Assembly (NCBI RefSeq): GCF_030253575.1
Contig: NC_080560.1
Location: 32,787,501-32,851,500 of the forward strand
Direction: 5' to 3'
Source: Rhododendron vialii
Taxonomy: Eukaryota > Streptophyta > Magnoliopsida > Ericales > Ericaceae
Length of the DNA stretch: 64,000 nt
The notes beneath the pieces are model-generated. The model searched no databases. It was given only the letters and a program-made list of their open reading frames with translations, and was not told where the DNA came from. Below, piece after piece: positions 53,790 through 63,980 of this stretch. Each line of letters starts with the position of its first letter. The stretch's first letter is position 1. The position numbers were made by a program, and so were the translations under genes.

Positions 53790-54747
53790 TCAAGTGTTTA
53801 AATTTCACCAACTAAATTTATTTAATTGAATTAATGTGCAGAAAATTGCGAGATGAATCCTAATTGGGTTGCGGCGCGCCTTTACCCAGCGACCAAACCT
53901 CAGAAAAACTACTCACTCATTATTAAAAATAAAAAGAAAGAAAAATTAACCTTAACTTGCATCATGCTTGGAATCAAAATTAAACAAAGGATTAAAACTA
54001 AAAAGAGAACCACGAGCAACTTTAATTAAGAACAAAACGTGATACGAGTTACCGGAAGATGTGTTCTTGAACAAAACTTGAAAGCTTCAAAAGAAAAGAG
54101 CTTTGGAAGAAAGAACGTGAAAAGAAAGCTACTAATAAAAAGTACCAACCCTAAAAACAAAGTTCTCCGGGGTATTTATAGGAAAACCCCTTAATTCGGA
54201 ATTTAAAGAACGATTAAAACAAATATTATTTTCGTTACGGCCGTCGATTAAACAATGATTAATTCCGTTGTGGCCGTCGGTATCGATACATGAAATGGAA
54301 GTATCGATACCCATAATTCTGTTCTTCCGTGGACCAATTTAACACTTAATTGTATCGATACATGCAATTTTAGTATCGATACCCAAGTTCCTGTTAGCCT
54401 TTGGATCACTCTTGCAACTCATTGTATCGATACATGTCACGGTCGTATCGATACCGCCCGCTACAGTGGCCATCTTTCGATCCTTGCATGGGTTTTGACC
54501 ACCCGACATGCAAACGACGTCACCCAACGTTTATGCCTCCGCTTTGGCATCCCGGCAACGTATGAACCGGCCTCGAAACCACTCATTCCAACCTTGGCGC
54601 TAAAACCACCCTATTACCTGTGAAAATGATAAAAACACAAAACCAAAGCAAAGCACGGCATCAAGTGGAAAATGGAAAAAAATGCGCCTCTAATGCGCTA
54701 ATTTGCCCTACTTAGGTGCTCATATCCAAGATATCGCGCACCTATCA
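53790..54747 (-). repeat. TGATAGG-family LTR (copy 3), truncated, 3' end of an element
   Basis: On the minus strand it begins TGATAGGTGCGCGATATC at 54747. Around 53800-53960 it matches copies 1 and 2 (GGTTTGGTCGCTGGGTAAAG, AATAATGAGTGAGTAGTTTT). It stops after GTTGGTGAAA, some 470 bp short of the LTR end. The part at 54290-54460 contains three diverged copies of TGTATCGATACATG next to GTATCGATACC. Confidence 0.8.
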
Positions 54748-55330
54748 CACCCCCCAACTTGAGCATTGCTAGTCCCGAGTAACGAACGAAATAGAAAAAA
54801 TATTAAAACACAAACTAAAATAGCAAAACGGGGATACGAGGGTTATGCAAAATTAGCAATAATTAGGCGACTGAGAAATTTCCGCATCCTCACTCTCCTA
54901 CAACTCAAACACATGCAAGCCTTGGAAAAACAGGAATAAAATTAGTGCCAAAACACATGCAGAGATAAATGTCCCACAATGGCAATGTTGCTACACACGT
55001 TCACCGGAACTCTCAAACATCCCATGAAAAGCGTTTGGTGAACTACGTGGGATTGAAATAAGGTCACCACGCGCCAATCAAAAATAACGCTCGCAAAGAA
55101 TAACAGCTTAAGATACCACTCATGATTCCACAATTTGAGCGACATTAAATAAATCACATGCATCTACGAGAGTTAACAACGTGCGTAAGATCTACTAAGG
55201 TCTTAATAAAGCTTATAACGACCATGGTTCCGAATAAAGGGAGAGATATTATGGGCACGCGACCCGGAAATTTTCGTTTACAAAAATCGGGCGCGACCCT
55301 TTTTTGAAAAGCGCGGCGAAACGCCTCGAT
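54748..55330 (-). other. Polypurine tract and 3' interior of the TGATAGG-family element
   Basis: Just upstream of the LTR on the minus strand is GTTGGGGGGTG, a polypurine tract, preceded by CGGGACTAGCAATGCTCAAG, a sequence form common at the 3' end of plant gypsy elements. The remainder codes for nothing I recognise and runs into the next LTR near 55330. Confidence 0.6.
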
Positions 55331-55331
55331 T

Positions 55332-55342
55332 CAGAGTCGCCA
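55332..55342 (-). other. Primer-binding-site-like motif
   Basis: TGGCGACTCTG on the minus strand equals the first 11 bases of the Tat primer site at 42412. It lies at the downstream edge of the LTR described next. Confidence 0.55.
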
Positions 55343-57245
55343 CTCGGGTTTTAGCGGTGAGAGCACCCAAGGAACCGAACTCGAAAACGTTTGCCACGTT
55401 TGTTTGATTTTGAAAAAAGCTTGTAGACCGGTCCGTCGTCACCTTCGATATCTGAGGTTCGGGAGCCAGGTTACGAGAGGGGAAGGGTTTTATGGCACCC
55501 CTCTCGCCCAATCCGGAGATCGGTCTCTACTCGGGCATTTTGTAAAACGTTTGCATTTTTCTCTCATTTGATCATTTTTTAGCCAGTTAGGGCGGGGGAA
55601 CAGTTAACGGGGGTTAAAACTGTAACAAGTTGCAATTAGGTGACCAAATGTTTATGGATGATTTTGCTTGCAATGCTAAATATAGATTGAGAACAAGCAC
55701 TGAGCAGCTTGAATAAACTGAAGTACGCTGCCCTGAAGGAACGTAAGCAAGTTCTGTCAGCATGCACTGGCCGAGCCACTGCATGCTGATTGGACATGCG
55801 CACGCCACATCATAACTGGCGTAATTCACTTGTTTGGTTGCTCAGTCTTTGTTTGCAATCCTCTGGGCTCTGGAAAGGGACCAGCGCACACCCAGGACAA
55901 ACCACGCAGTTTAATAGAACATAATATATACAGTTACAGACAAGAGAGATGGCTTCAAGCCAAGAAAAGCAGCATAATACCCCAAAAACAGTGTGGGGAT
56001 ATAAAAGAGGCCAAGATTAAACTAAGATGCAAGGGCCAACCACTGGATCGTGATATAAAACTGCCGTACGCCAGAAATGGAAGGCCGTACGCCAGTTTTG
56101 TATGGGTCCAATGCTTGGCTTTTGCATCATCTGGGCTCTGGAACATGACCAGAAGGATCCCAGAGGCCTTTTGAACAGACAAAGAGTGAGCAGTAACTAC
56201 CACATCTAAACAGTTCTAGATATACAGAAAGACGTAAACTGGTTATTTAGCATGCAAGGGTGATTGACAGAAAGATAAAATGACAGAGATGACGATCCAT
56301 GATTCCCACGCCAGTAGTTCTCGTTCTACCATTACTGGCGTACGGCATATGGTTACTGGTGTGCGCCATGTGTCACCTCATACGATTGTTGGATTTTACC
56401 AGTCCAAGGCCAGGACTAGTATTGTTTACTAGCCTGGGCCTTGCTGGTTCCCCTCAGGAGTTGAAAACAGAAAAGAACGTAAAAGTGGTATACCTTTTTG
56501 TATTGAGGTTTGAAGGAGGTATTGAGCTTATGGGTTGAAGATGGGTTGAAGATGGAGGCTAAGAAGGTGGCTGTATGTCAGCAGGGTGTATGGAGGTGGG
56601 TTGCTTTCCTTTCTCTTTCAATGGAAGAAGAGAAATAGAGAGCAAAAAGAGAGGAGAAGAAAGCTTTGTACTTCTTAATGAGGCTAACCCCTTGCAAATG
56701 AATGCAAGGGGGGTATTTATAGAGGGGGAGTGACTGAGATCAGTTTGATCTAGGGCCTTGTTTGGCTGGTTGGAAAAGGAAGGGAGCCTCCCATGCATTA
56801 AATGCATGGGACTTGCCATGATGGGGGGTGTAGGAGAGAGAGGGAACGCCTCTGCCGAGAGTAATCATCAGGGATACTGTGGCCGACGTCAGGGTGGCCA
56901 CCAAAGTCTCGTCCATGTGGCTGAATAAAGTTGATTTGACTGGGCTAGATTGGCGTGCGCCACATTTGGACTGGCGTGCGCCAGTAAAAACTGGGTCAAC
57001 GGCCGATGAGTGGCACATGGCAGATAACTGGCGTACGTCATAAACGTACTGGCGTAAGCCGGTTGGGTTTTGCTGGGGCTGTTTGGCTCTGGTTTGAGGG
57101 TTTGAAAGGGGTTTGAAAGAGGTTCAGGACGCTCAAAACTCAAACACACCATTATCCTCAGACCGTTCTCGACCAAAATCATCATTGGGGAAATAAAAGA
57201 TCGACAAATGACGTTATCTGGATAGTCCAGAATGGGGTGTCTACA
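55343..57245 (-). repeat. Second Tat-type LTR (about 1.9 kb)
   Basis: On the minus strand it starts TGTAGACACCCCATTCTGG at 57245, directly after the purine-rich AAAGGGGGGCTTC. The downstream end is placed at the primer-site-like motif (55342), but no CA terminus is seen there, so this end is uncertain. Within it are several copies of a palindrome with core GGCGTACGCC. No coding frame. Confidence 0.65.
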
Positions 57246-57260
57246 GAAGCCCCCCTTTGA
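57246..57260 (-). other. Polypurine tract of the second Tat-type element
   Basis: AAAGGGGGGCTTC on the minus strand, adjacent to the LTR start TGTAGACACC. It shows that the LTR at 55343-57245 is a 3' LTR of a minus-strand element whose body lies to the right. Confidence 0.72.
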
Positions 57261-57374
57261 CGGCACTTGAAGCACCATTGACTGGAGACAAGTAACGTCA
57301 AAGGTTTCCTAGACACCCTCTTCGAGGCTATTCAGGATACGTGAACTTTAAAGGACCTGTTTGATTTGAAGTTG

Positions 57375-57925
57375 GGGCGGACAGACCGTTGCTTTGTTGT
57401 CTTTGACGGACAGATCACGCAATGTGGACTCTCCTGGGGAACGATCCTTTTTTGCAACAGCATCGACTCTGCTGGGGAAAAAGACTGTGGGACGGATAGA
57501 TCGTCGTTGATTTAGAAACTGGACGGGTGAACTGTCGTTGATTTGATAATGGACGGGCAGACCGTCGTTGATTTGGAATTGGACGGGTGAACCGTTGTTG
57601 ATTTGAAATTGGACGGGCAAACCGTCGTTGATTTGAAATTGGACGGGCGAACCGTCATTGATTTGAAACCGGACGAGTGGATCGTCGTTGATTTGAAATT
57701 GGACGAGTGGATCGTCGTTGATTTGAAATTGGACGGATAGATCGTCGTTGATTTGATTGTGGACGGATAGATCGTCATTGATTTGAATTTGGACGGATAG
57801 ATCGTCGTTGATTTGATTGTGGACGAGTGGATCGTCGTTGGTTTGAAATTGGACGGATAGATCGTCGTTGATTTGAATTTGGACGGATAGATCGTCGTTG
57901 ATTTGATTGTGGACGAGCCTTCGCT
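57375..57925. repeat. 30-bp minisatellite with hairpin units
   Basis: Fourteen regular 30-bp units from 57491 on, with two or three degenerate ones before. Each is of the form GGACGGATAGATCGTCGTTG plus ATTTGAAATT. Each unit holds a 5-bp inverted repeat around a 5-base loop: GACGG...CCGTC, GACGA...TCGTC or GACGG...TCGTC. Because 30 is a multiple of three, a minus-strand frame stays open through all units as a ten-residue repeat (INDDLSVQFQ and variants). I regard that frame as a by-product. Confidence 0.92.
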
Positions 57926-58261
57926 TGGGGATGGGCCTATGTGATCCAATGTGAATTAGGCCACCCTTGGGCCTTGGTTTGGAGATAAATCCGGATTTAG
58001 CACGAGAGTTGGGCCTGAGGCCGAAACTACAGTGGCGCACGGCATCAGGAACTGGCATACGCCAGGGACGTTGGTCGACCCGGCCCAGATCCAGCCCAGA
58101 CCCGGCCCAAATGTTCCATACGTCGAATAAACTCCTTCATGAGTTCAGAAACCGCTCTCAGTCGGTTTTGAACTTCAGAAAGTTCCCAAAACTTCAAAAA
58201 CTCTTCAATCTCTCACTCAATCTCCCATCTCCCTCCATTATCCACGCATCCCGTTCCATCC
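57926..58261. other. Leader region of the plant mobile domain gene
   Basis: Contains palindromic ACTGGCATACGCCAG (58051-58065) and a pyrimidine-rich tract (58194-58240) just before the first ATG. No clear TATA box. Confidence 0.45.
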
Positions 58262-61200
58262 ATGGCTGAATCCGGCGAAGGTGGCGGCAATGGTGGTGCC
58301 GGAGAAGAAAGGGACCAAACAAGGGGTGAAATCGAGGCCCGGGGCCGCGAATCGACGATCAAACGACGGTAGGGGCCTCGTCGAGCATTGGTGCAGACGG
58401 CACAGGCGGCGACAACGGCAGCGGTGTCCATGCAGCGGAGGCAGGTGGTGGCGTCGAGGGGCGTACGCCAGGAGGGATAAGGAGTACGCCAGGTTCTGTT
58501 GTTATAGTGGGTCCACGGGTTCGTCGGTTGGATGCTAGGAGCGGTGTAGAAGGCTTGGTGGTGATAGGCCTGGGCTCGGCTGGGGTCAGTGGTGATGGCC
58601 GTGGTGGTGGTGATGATGGTGGTGATGATGGAGGCCGGCCGGAGGCACCGGTGAGAGATCCGGCGAGGGGTAAAGGTCTCGTGGTTGAGGAGGGAGCATC
58701 CGGAGAGGTACCCATGGAAGAGGTTGAGTTCAGGCCTGCAGTGGGGTCCTCGGCACACGTACCCATCACACGGGGTGACTTTGCCGAGTTTGTGTCCAAG
58801 GAGGAACTTGGTCGTTTGCTCCGGGAGAATCCGGGGGTGGTGGCCACGGTGCTGGCAGCGCGGGAGGATCGGCTCCGGCTGGTTGAGAGGGCTCAGGAGG
58901 AGGAGCGCTTGAGAGAGGAGGCCGAGAGGGCCAAGGCCGAGGAGGAGGCTTTTGCGAGTGAGACCGAGGCGGCCGAGGAGGCCCAGGGGGAGGTGTGGTC
59001 TTTTGAGCGGGCGATGACGCTTGCAGAGTCCATACAGCTGGCCCCCCGTGCTAGGTTTGACTCGGCCACGTACGTTTTGCCCGAGCCACACTTGTTCATT
59101 CCATCTGGGGTCGATAGCCTTACACCTTTGCGGGAGAGCTATGATACGGAGCTTATACTGAGAGACCCGCAGAGACACCTGTCCGTGGACTGGGCACAGG
59201 TATTCCTTTGAACTTTTCCTCTGATATGCATGTCTTGTCATTCATAACCTTACGTAGTTTGAACTGTCGTAGCTTGTAACGTACGTAGGCCAGAGTGCTG
59301 AACTGTAACTTGACTGAGAAAGTAGAACTTGAATGGTATGCCTCGACTTTGAAACTCGACTTAAATAACAGAACACTTGAAGTGGTTGAATCGACTTGCA
59401 GAGAACCCGTAACTTCGACAAAGACCGTTAGTGCCAAACTTGAATCAATCATAAGCTGCCTCGACTTAATAGGATAGTCCTTTGAACTTGAACTCGACTA
59501 AGTAGATTGCCATGACATGTTGGACGCCCGAATGGCGTGCCTCGTAGTTTGAATCGACCACATTAATAAGCAAAACACTTGCGAAATCGACTGAGAGGTG
59601 TACCTCGAGAGGAATAAGGCCTTGTGGCTCGGAACTTGCCTGAGAACTACCTTTGAATTGATTCGACTGATAGCAGCACTGGATAGAGCAATACGAGTGC
59701 CCGATAGCTTTGTTCGACTCTTATGATACCGGTTTCGACTGTAGAGTTACTTTTTTGAAATTCTGAATTCGATTAACTGCTTGAGTTACAATTACTGATG
59801 AAACTCTTTTTCTTGTTTTTCTTTGCATGCAGAGAGGAGCAGCCAGTACTCGGGGCCATGGAGGTCCAGCGAGTTCACTTGAGCTGTACCGGGGGCTGCC
59901 CGAGCGAGTCAGGGCTCTAGTTGACGCTGCAGGGTTCCGGCCGTTTATCCTCACACTGACGGCCGTGAAGAGCGATCACGCTCTGCTGACAGCGCTGGCC
60001 GAGAGGTAGTGGGATTCCTCGAACACCTTCCACTTGCCAATTGGGGAGTTGACGGTGACTCCATCCGACTTTGTAGCGCTTACTGGCTTGAGGGTAGGAG
60101 GAGAGCCTATCCCGTTTGACTCGGAGATCTACAGGGATCCCAGGGCTCTGGAGTGGTTTTTGGGGCAGGCGCCAGCGGGGGAGGCAGAGACCGTCCACTA
60201 TGACCAGTTCAAATGGTACTTGCATGGGAGAGAGCCGGACTCGGAGTTGGAGGCGGAGCAGATGGCGAGAGCCTATTTGCTGTACTTGTTTAGGGCTATG
60301 CTGTACCCGAATAAGCGAGCCACGGTGCACCTGTCTTACTTGCCGGCCCTTTATGACTTGAGCACGGCCTCACGGTTTGACTGGGGAGGAGCAGCCCTGG
60401 GCACCTGCTACGGCTTCATGGGAGAGTTCTCGCGTGGGAAGAAGGCGACTGCTGGCTACTGGAGAGTGTGGGAGGTAACAAACACAGCTTGTAACTCATT
60501 TCCTGCTTTTCCCTTTCTTGCACTTGTCTTTGATTTGCATATGAACTGTATTCTGATGCTTTGATTGTCTGACCATTTGCAGCTGTGGCCCTATGAGGTG
60601 CTGAAGATGTACCCACCGGAGAACAAGTGCCCGAACCTGAGGATGCTCCCACGCGCCATGATCTGGGGTCCCATGTATAGCGGCAAGAAGAAGTTGAGAG
60701 GGAGCCTCCTAGCCTTTCGGACGTACCTCGACGAGCTGTCTGGCACTCAGGTAAGCAACATGTCAAATTGATCACCCTGCCTTTTAAAATTGCTTTAATG
60801 CTGTCGCTGATGCCTTTGAATCTGTGCAACTGTCCTGCAGGTAGAATGGAACCCATGGAGCAACGCAGAGCCTGAGCCTAAGTACTTAGCACGGAGCAAG
60901 GTGGTGACAGCGAGCCGGGTGTTGTTGGAGTCTGCCTTCGGTTGGCGGTGGTACCTGGGCGACCGGGTGACACGGCAGTCACTGGGCTCTCTTGAGTTCC
61001 AAGTCCCTGGGCCACTTCCTCCTCATGCTTCTCACACGGACAAGTACACCTTGGCTAAGTTGCGGTGCTTCACCGTTCCGGCTGGCCTTGCTGCTTTTCT
61101 GAGGCTCGAGCGTGACTATGCTGTCTACAGGAGGCAGCGCTTGGCGAGGCCTTTTGGAGTGTTGGAGCATGTTGCCGTGCAGAGCGAGGCACTTAAAGCT

Positions 61201-62176
61201 GGCGAGGAGAGGCGGAGCCGGGAGAGCAGGGCAGCTCGGCCGAGAGAGAGGAGCGACTATGCCACGGCGACCGGGCTGCCTCGGCTTTCTTGGACTCTAG
61301 CGGTACGGGACGCGGAAGGAGAGGAGGCCGTAGTTCGGTTTGAGCCTGCCAGGACGGACCCAGCAGAGATCACAGGACCGGTATGATATTCTTCACCTTT
61401 TGTAGTTTTCGTACTTTACTTTCAGCATGTATATTTGGCTTGCATTCTGACTTTGTCCAAAAATGTAACACAGGCTCCGATGGAATGGGTGCGGGAGGCA
61501 GCTCGCCTGATGAGGGCTATGGAGAAGGAGTTTCATAAGATAGCCGGTGGCGCCTCTTTGCAGTTGCACTACCCATCACCAGCTCCAGCTCCTGCCGTGC
61601 AGCCTCAGGTACAACTTTCCGTTCCACTTTGAATAGGATTGCTTTCAAACTTTCCTGCACTTTTCATTTCAAATATATACAATATGCACAATGTATGTTA
61701 AATGACTTTAAATGACCATGCAGGGACATGCTAGGGCGGCTCCAAGGAGGAAGAGCGTGCGGCCTCCTCCAGCAAAGAAGGTAGCTTCGAGCTCCTCTCG
61801 ACCAGCGGCGAGAGTTGAACGGGGAGTGCAGATCACTCCGGCCAGCGAGGAGCTCCAGTTTCGTCGAGAGTTGAGGAAGAGGCCCGCAGAGAAGAAGCTC
61901 GCCGAGGGACCCTCGCAGAAGAAGAGGAGAGAGGAGGAAGAAGTAGAGAAAGAAGAAGAAGAGGAGCAGACGTCCCTCAGCAGCGGCTCTGACTCAGCGA
62001 GCGACCCCAGGTTCCGGATGGATCCACGAGAGTTGGAGGAGAGCGAGGAGGACGACGATGACGAGGACCTTTTTACGACTGAGGGCTACCACCGAGCCTT
62101 AGTTTATTTTGCTGACACTTTGATACTTTTGAGTAGATACTTTGATACTTGGGATAGAGCCTACGTGCCCTTTTGA
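58262..62176 (+). pseudogene. Plant mobile domain (PMD) gene, six exons, with two lesions
   Basis: Exons as I read them: 58262-59199, 59833-60474, 60583-60750, 60841-61380, 61474-61608, 61724-62176. All five introns have GT-AG ends and lie in phase 0. Exon 1 is low-complexity with an acidic/Arg coiled coil (LRLVERAQEEERLREEAERA). Exon 2 starts the mobile domain: RGLPERVRALVDAAGFRPF, LPIGELTVTPSDFVALTGL, YDQFKWYLHG. Exons 3-4 continue it (LWPYEVLKMYPPENK, FGWRWYLGDRVTRQS). Exon 6 is basic, then strongly acidic, with stop at 62174. Lesions: a TAG at 60007-60009, where a Trp is usual after ALAER, and a frame change between the ATG (58262) and 58330. PMD proteins (MAIN/MAIL1 in Arabidopsis) are related to transposon-borne ones. 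The minus-strand Tat LTR next door suggests this one is the antisense gene of that element. Functional status doubtful. Confidence 0.8.
59200..59832 (+). other. Intron 1 of the PMD gene with a dispersed short repeat
   Basis: GTATTC...TGCAG ends. Inside, the motif CTCGACT or AATCGACT preceded by CTTGAA/TTTGAA recurs at intervals from 59340 to 59740 (for example CCTCGACTTTGAAACTCGAC at 59341). It is quasi-periodic rather than a strict tandem array. Confidence 0.7.
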
Positions 62177-63347
62177 CCTTTGGGCGAGTGTGCCCTGATA
62201 CTTTCAGTTCTGCCCGGGCCATTGCGCCGTTTTGATTGTTGAAACATTTCCACCTTTACGCTTTGACACAGTAGTATAAAATTTTTGCATTTTTTGTTTA
62301 TCATTTTCCTTTTGCTTTGATGAGACTTGGTAAAGGAAAAGAACAAAACATCCGCTAATATCCAACATGCATTGATGAATGATCTGAATCGACAATAGAT
62401 ACTTGCATATGTACACGACTGACTTAGCTCGAAGAAAAGATGGCCAGAAAAAGTCTTAGGATACGACACATATCCCAGACACGCGGAGGATACGGGAAAT
62501 TCGGGCGCCGGTAGGCCGAACTCCGAGATTCTTCTCAGGGAAAGAAACTGACCCTTTTAAAAGGTGATATAGGTGGACGATGACTTGCACGAACCATCGA
62601 AACCGGTAGAACTGCCCCGGTGCGAGGGAAAACCAAGGAAAAGCTAAAAATGCCGCAAAAATGGACATAAGACGCAAAAGATGACTCGATATGGTCCCGG
62701 ACTGAAACCGACACCCTCACACAGTCACATAAGGCCTATGTAACTTGTGTGGTATGACAAAACTTGGCAGGAGCCCCTGAAACGAGATTTGACCTCCCGT
62801 ATCCTTAATTTTAGCTTGAAACGGGCCACCGAGGGTCCAAAATCTTCATCGGGCATGGCTTTTGGAATCCAACGCCTTGCCATAGTCTCAAATGATCTTT
62901 AAGACTTGTAGGAACCAACAAACGGCCAAAACCAGCCCCGAAATTGAAAACGACCATGCGAAGGCAGTAGCTGCTGCAAACTGGTTTCTGGTGAACCTTA
63001 CTGGCGTACGCCAGAAATGGAGGTCCGTACGCCAGTAAGTGGGGGACATGGACACGCCAGTTATAAACTGGCGTACGCCAGGTTTCTGAACGCCAGATCC
63101 ACTTGACTGACCAACTGTCCTTTTTCAGGGGCCATTTTGTTTTTACCCCCCACACGGTTTCCACACGGTTTCTGAGCTCTCAGGGGGCAGTGTCCTTTGC
63201 AGGGGCAAGGTTTAGAAGCTAGCATGAGGTTTGATTGGTTTATTGTGGTGAAATGGCAACGCCAAGGCCTGTAAAGCAGAGGCATTGCAATGTGGTCTTC
63301 AGGACTGCACTGCTTCCCCTTTTCTCCAGTATACTTCCACACCTTCC
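62177..63347. other. Region between the two antisense genes
   Basis: The first 100 bp look like the 3' UTR of the PMD gene. 62997-63039 is a perfect 14-bp inverted repeat (CTTACTGGCGTACG and its inverse) around a 15-base loop. 63068-63081 is the palindrome CTGGCGTACGCCAG. It resembles the LTR at 55.3-57.2 kb in these motifs. No coding frame is supported. Confidence 0.6.
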
Positions 63348-63980
63348 ATGGATAACCTCTTCCCAACTTTGCTTAGCCATTGGTTGGCGCAATTTCTAAG
63401 CGTTGACTGGCTCAACTTCCAATATCACGGCCTTACTTTGTTTCGTTTTCTTCGACATGTGCCGCTCCGCCCAGCGCTCCTACGGGCTGCCCTCAGATTC
63501 TGGGATCTTGACGTCCATGTCTTCCGCTTTGGCGATGAGGAGATGTGCCCGACCGTCGAGGAATTCCAGGCGTACCTCCGGACCTATTCGTCCCTTACGC
63601 TTGTAGTTCCGCCTTACCAAGCGAGCACGCCCAAACTGTTGGCCAGCTCACTTAACATTTCCCGGGGACTGGCGAACACTATCCTTGAGGGCGGCCAAAT
63701 GAACATCCTGCGCCTGATTGAGATGTACAGTCCAGACAGCGATTTGGATAGCGACGAAGCGCAGGCGCGCTGCCGCTTTACCTTGGCGATCTGCCTGCTT
63801 GCCGCTTACCTGCTTGTGCCGGCCCACGGACAGGTCAGCCCCTCGCTTGTGAGCGTTGCTGCCCAGATGGGGGCACGAAGGAATGTGATCCCTTTGGTCC
63901 TGGCTGAGACACTCTTGGGTTTGGACTTGGTGTATACGGGCCAATAGGCCGTTTTCAGCGGGAGCCCGCTTTTGCTTCAG
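63348..63980 (+). pseudogene. DUF7745-like gene, first exon (runs beyond the window)
   Basis: The ATG at 63348 opens a frame with LSHWLAQFLSVDWLNFQYHG, LRPALLRAALRFWDLDVHVF, FGDEEMCPTVEEFQAYL and later VIPLVLAETLLGLDLV. This order (FW-D, F-F-D-E-CPTVEE-, then LAETL-GLD) is that of the plant DUF7745 family, found in many transposon-linked proteins of unknown function. A TAG at 63945-63947 interrupts it. The same frame goes on to FSGSPLLLQ, where the usual exon ends at a GT donor (63981). The next exons are outside the window. The gene has the same orientation as the PMD gene and may belong to the same element. Confidence 0.72.

Noticed and set aside
57512-57949. A Lys/Ser/Thr-rich 145-codon frame in the minisatellite
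   Set aside because: Another frame of the same 30-bp repeat, open only because of the period.
58213-59241. A 342-codon minus-strand frame opposite PMD exon 1
   Set aside because: GC-rich low-complexity shadow of exon 1. No domain, and it crosses the splice donor at 59200.
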